Shown here in pieces: positions 5,651 through 6,982 of a stretch of DNA of 6,982 nt. Numbering within the stretch: the first letter of the stretch is position 1; each line of letters opens with the position of its first letter. Origin of the DNA: 39-52-133 sp036523795 (GTDB lineage: Bacteria; Pseudomonadota; Gammaproteobacteria; Burkholderiales; Gallionellaceae); assembly GCA_036523795.1 (NCBI GenBank), contig DATDDN010000062.1:1-6982 (forward strand). The letters run 5' to 3'. The notes below the pieces were generated by a model. That model ran no database searches and was not told the origin of the DNA. It worked only from the letters and a program-made list of their open reading frames with translations. Position numbers and translations under genes: made by a program.

Positions 5651-6388
5651 TTGGCAATTAACTGGTTCAAATATTCTGCGCCCAGCACGTTTTATGGTTT
5701 GGCAGGGAAACTGATTCCCTGGTTTGCCTGGCCCGCCGCGCTGCTGTTTGCAGTGGGCATGTATATCGGTTTCTTCGTGGCGCCAACCGATGCCGTGCAG
5801 GGTGAGGCCTATCGCATCATCTTCATCCACGTGCCGGCTTCCATCCTGTCGATGTTCATTTACCTGGTCATGGCTGCTTACGCTACGCTTGGCTTGATCT
5901 TCAATACCCGTTTGTCCGCCATGATGGCTACGGCGCTTGCCCCGACGGGCGCGTTGTTTGCCGTCATTTCCTTGTGGACAGGCGCGCTGTGGGGCAAGCC
6001 GACCTGGGGCGCATGGTGGGTGTGGGATGCGCGCCTGACTTCCGAGTTGATCCTGCTGTTCCTGTATCTGGGTTTCATCGCGCTGCAGGCTTCCATCGAT
6101 GATCCGCGCCGTGCCGATCGCGCCGGTGCCCTGCTGGCGATTGTCGGCTCGGTGAACGTGCCGATCATCTACTTCTCCGTGCAGTGGTGGAACACGCTGC
6201 ACCAGGGCTCCACCATCAAGTTTACCGGCACGTCCATGCACATCGCCATGCAGCATGCCATGTTTACCATGCTGGCTGCCTGCTGGCTGTATGTGATCGC
6301 CGTTACCCTGTCGCGCGTGCGCAGCATCATTCTGGAGCGCGAGGGCAGTACGCAATGGGTCAAGGAGCTTGCGGAGGTCAAACAGTGA
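5651..6388 (+). CDS. ccmC: Heme lyase/handling protein CcmC
   Basis: This 245-residue, six-span inner-membrane protein of the heme-handling (WWD) family presents heme to CcmE at the periplasmic face. The tryptophan-rich motif WGAWWVWDARLT is at residues 119-130. The two heme-ligating histidines are His60 (IIFIHVP) and His184 (NTLHQGS), exactly the positions reported for E. coli CcmC, which is also 245 residues long. The start is TTG at 5651, 3 nt after the ccmB stop, with GGAG at 5641-5644 six nt upstream. It aligns residue for residue with the E. coli N-terminus (IPW at 22-24), so the rare start is well supported. The stop overlaps the ccmD GTG. CcmF also has a WWD motif but is far longer. 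Confidence 0.96.
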   Translation: MAINWFKYSAPSTFYGLAGKLIPWFAWPAALLFAVGMYIGFFVAPTDAVQGEAYRIIFIHVPASILSMFIYLVMAAYATLGLIFNTRLSAMMATALAPTGALFAVISLWTGALWGKPTWGAWWVWDARLTSELILLFLYLGFIALQASIDDPRRADRAGALLAIVGSVNVPIIYFSVQWWNTLHQGSTIKFTGTSMHIAMQHAMFTMLAACWLYVIAVTLSRVRSIILEREGSTQWVKELAEVKQ

Positions 6389-6552
6389 ACTGGTCGGAAT
6401 TCTTCGCCATGAAAGGCTATGGCTTTTATGTATGGGGCTCGTATGGCGTGACCCTGCTGGTGTTGCTGGGCGAGATCCTGCTGGTGCGCCACAAGAGAAA
6501 GATTACGCTGAGGCAGCTGCGCCTGATGCAGGCTGCGGATAGTGAGGAGTGA
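6385..6552 (+). CDS. ccmD: Heme exporter protein CcmD (small membrane subunit)
   Basis: This is a 55-residue single-span inner-membrane protein needed for stable CcmC-CcmE-heme complex formation and release. The N-terminal motif WSEFFAMKGYGFYVWGSYG (3-21) closely follows WNEFFAMGGYAFFVW of E. coli CcmD. One hydrophobic helix (about 12-34) is followed by a basic cytoplasmic end (RHKRKITLRQLRLMQ). The preferred start is GTG 6385, which overlaps the ccmC stop (GTGA) and has GGAGG at 6373-6377, 7 nt upstream. An ATG at 6409 would cut into the conserved WSEFFAM motif. It is easily missed in automatic annotation because of its size, start codon and overlap. It ends 2 nt before ccmE. Confidence 0.92.
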   Translation: MNWSEFFAMKGYGFYVWGSYGVTLLVLLGEILLVRHKRKITLRQLRLMQAADSEE

Positions 6553-6554
6553 CA

Positions 6555-6982
6555 ATGACCAAGCGTCAAAAAAAGCTGTTTTTCATTCTGGCCGGCATCG
6601 CGTTGCTGGGCGCTGCGGTGGGGCTGGTGCTGTATGCACTGAAAAACAATGTGAGCCTGTATTTCACGCCTACGCAGGTGTACAACAAGGAAGCGCCGCA
6701 AGGGCGTAGCTTCCGCGTTGGTGGCCTGGTGCTGGAGGGTAGCCTCAAGCGCGAGAATGACGGGCTGACCGCGCACTTCGAGATTACGGATACACAGAAG
6801 ACAATGCCTGTCGTCTACAAAGGCATCCTTCCCGACCTGTTCAAGGAGGGCAAGGGTGTGGTGGCCCAGGGCAAGCTGCAGGCCGACAACGTGTTCCATG
6901 CCGACGAGGTTCTCGCCAAGCATGATGAGAATTATGTGGCGCCCGAGGCTGCACGTGCGCTGGAGCTGGCCGCCAAATCTGC
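6555..6982 (+). CDS. ccmE: Periplasmic heme chaperone CcmE, 5' part (3' end outside window)
   Basis: CcmE binds heme covalently in the periplasm and delivers it to CcmF/CcmH for attachment to apocytochrome c. The 142 visible residues begin MTKRQKKLFF, then a single signal-anchor helix (about 8-28). The OB-fold beta barrel follows (VSLYFTPTQVY, FRVGGLVLEGSL, FEITDT, VVYKGILPDLFKEGKGVVAQGKL). The heme-binding motif AKHDENY carries the covalent His123 (codon 6921-6923) and the axial Tyr127. The barrel is therefore complete and only the flexible C-terminal tail is cut off; the E. coli protein has 159 residues. The ATG at 6555 has GAGGAG (6544-6549) 5 nt upstream and is 2 nt after ccmD. The frame is open to the window end. 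ccmF, ccmG and ccmH are expected downstream. Confidence 0.95.
   Translation, partial: MTKRQKKLFFILAGIALLGAAVGLVLYALKNNVSLYFTPTQVYNKEAPQGRSFRVGGLVLEGSLKRENDGLTAHFEITDTQKTMPVVYKGILPDLFKEGKGVVAQGKLQADNVFHADEVLAKHDENYVAPEAARALELAAKS

Noticed and set aside
5146..5661. Plus-strand frame of 171 codons inside ccmB
   Set aside because: It is out of frame with ccmB, rich in Arg, Gly and Cys, and has no family resemblance. ccmB itself explains the coding signal.
5627..6355. Minus-strand open frame of 242 codons across ccmC
   Set aside because: It is antisense to ccmC, which has the WWD motif and both heme histidines. The translated product is rich in His, Gln and Gly with no recognisable domain, as expected of a shadow frame.
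6184..6384. Longer upstream extension of the ccmD frame into ccmC
   Set aside because: The frame is open by chance inside ccmC. The conserved CcmD motif begins only at 6388, and the Shine-Dalgarno at 6373-6377 supports the GTG at 6385.

Overview
The window is an ordinary chromosomal segment of a Gram-negative proteobacterium, most likely a betaproteobacterium. HU, FabI and the Val and Asp tRNAs look betaproteobacterial, and the Methylophilaceae/Nitrosomonadales are a plausible guess. This rests on remembered protein similarity, not on a search. Base composition looks moderately GC-rich and even throughout. I see no insertion sequence, phage gene, toxin-antitoxin pair, CRISPR array or other mobile signature, and I did not find an undescribed system.

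Left part (1-1342): the 3' part of lon (ATP-dependent protease) is followed by a 149-nt gap that carries a long imperfect palindrome and a good sigma-70-type promoter. Then come hupB (HU-beta), tRNA-Val(UAC) and tRNA-Asp(GUC), packed with gaps of about 10 nt and closed by a strong intrinsic terminator. HU and the two tRNAs therefore probably share a transcript.

Middle (1343-3437): ppiD encodes a membrane-anchored periplasmic parvulin-type chaperone. It is followed 9 nt later by a second tRNA-Asp gene identical to the first, and then by a hairpin terminator that also suits the convergent fabI. ppiD thus sits between two identical 77-bp direct repeats.

Right part (3438-6982): fabI (enoyl-ACP reductase) lies on the minus strand, divergent from a cytochrome c maturation (System I) operon ccmA-ccmB-ccmC-ccmD-ccmE. 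The ccm genes overlap or nearly touch (ATGA, GTGA, 2- to 3-nt gaps), and ccmE runs off the window end. CcmA and CcmB, with CcmC, form the ABC release complex. CcmC and CcmD load heme onto the periplasmic chaperone CcmE, which passes it to CcmF/H, expected just downstream. The 129-nt fabI/ccmA spacer holds two divergent TATAAT elements.

The points most worth a second look are the tRNA-Asp duplication bracketing ppiD, the lack of promoter room for ppiD, the palindrome at the hupB promoter, the parvulin residues kept in PpiD, and alanine at the FabI position where Gly93 substitutions give triclosan resistance in E. coli.
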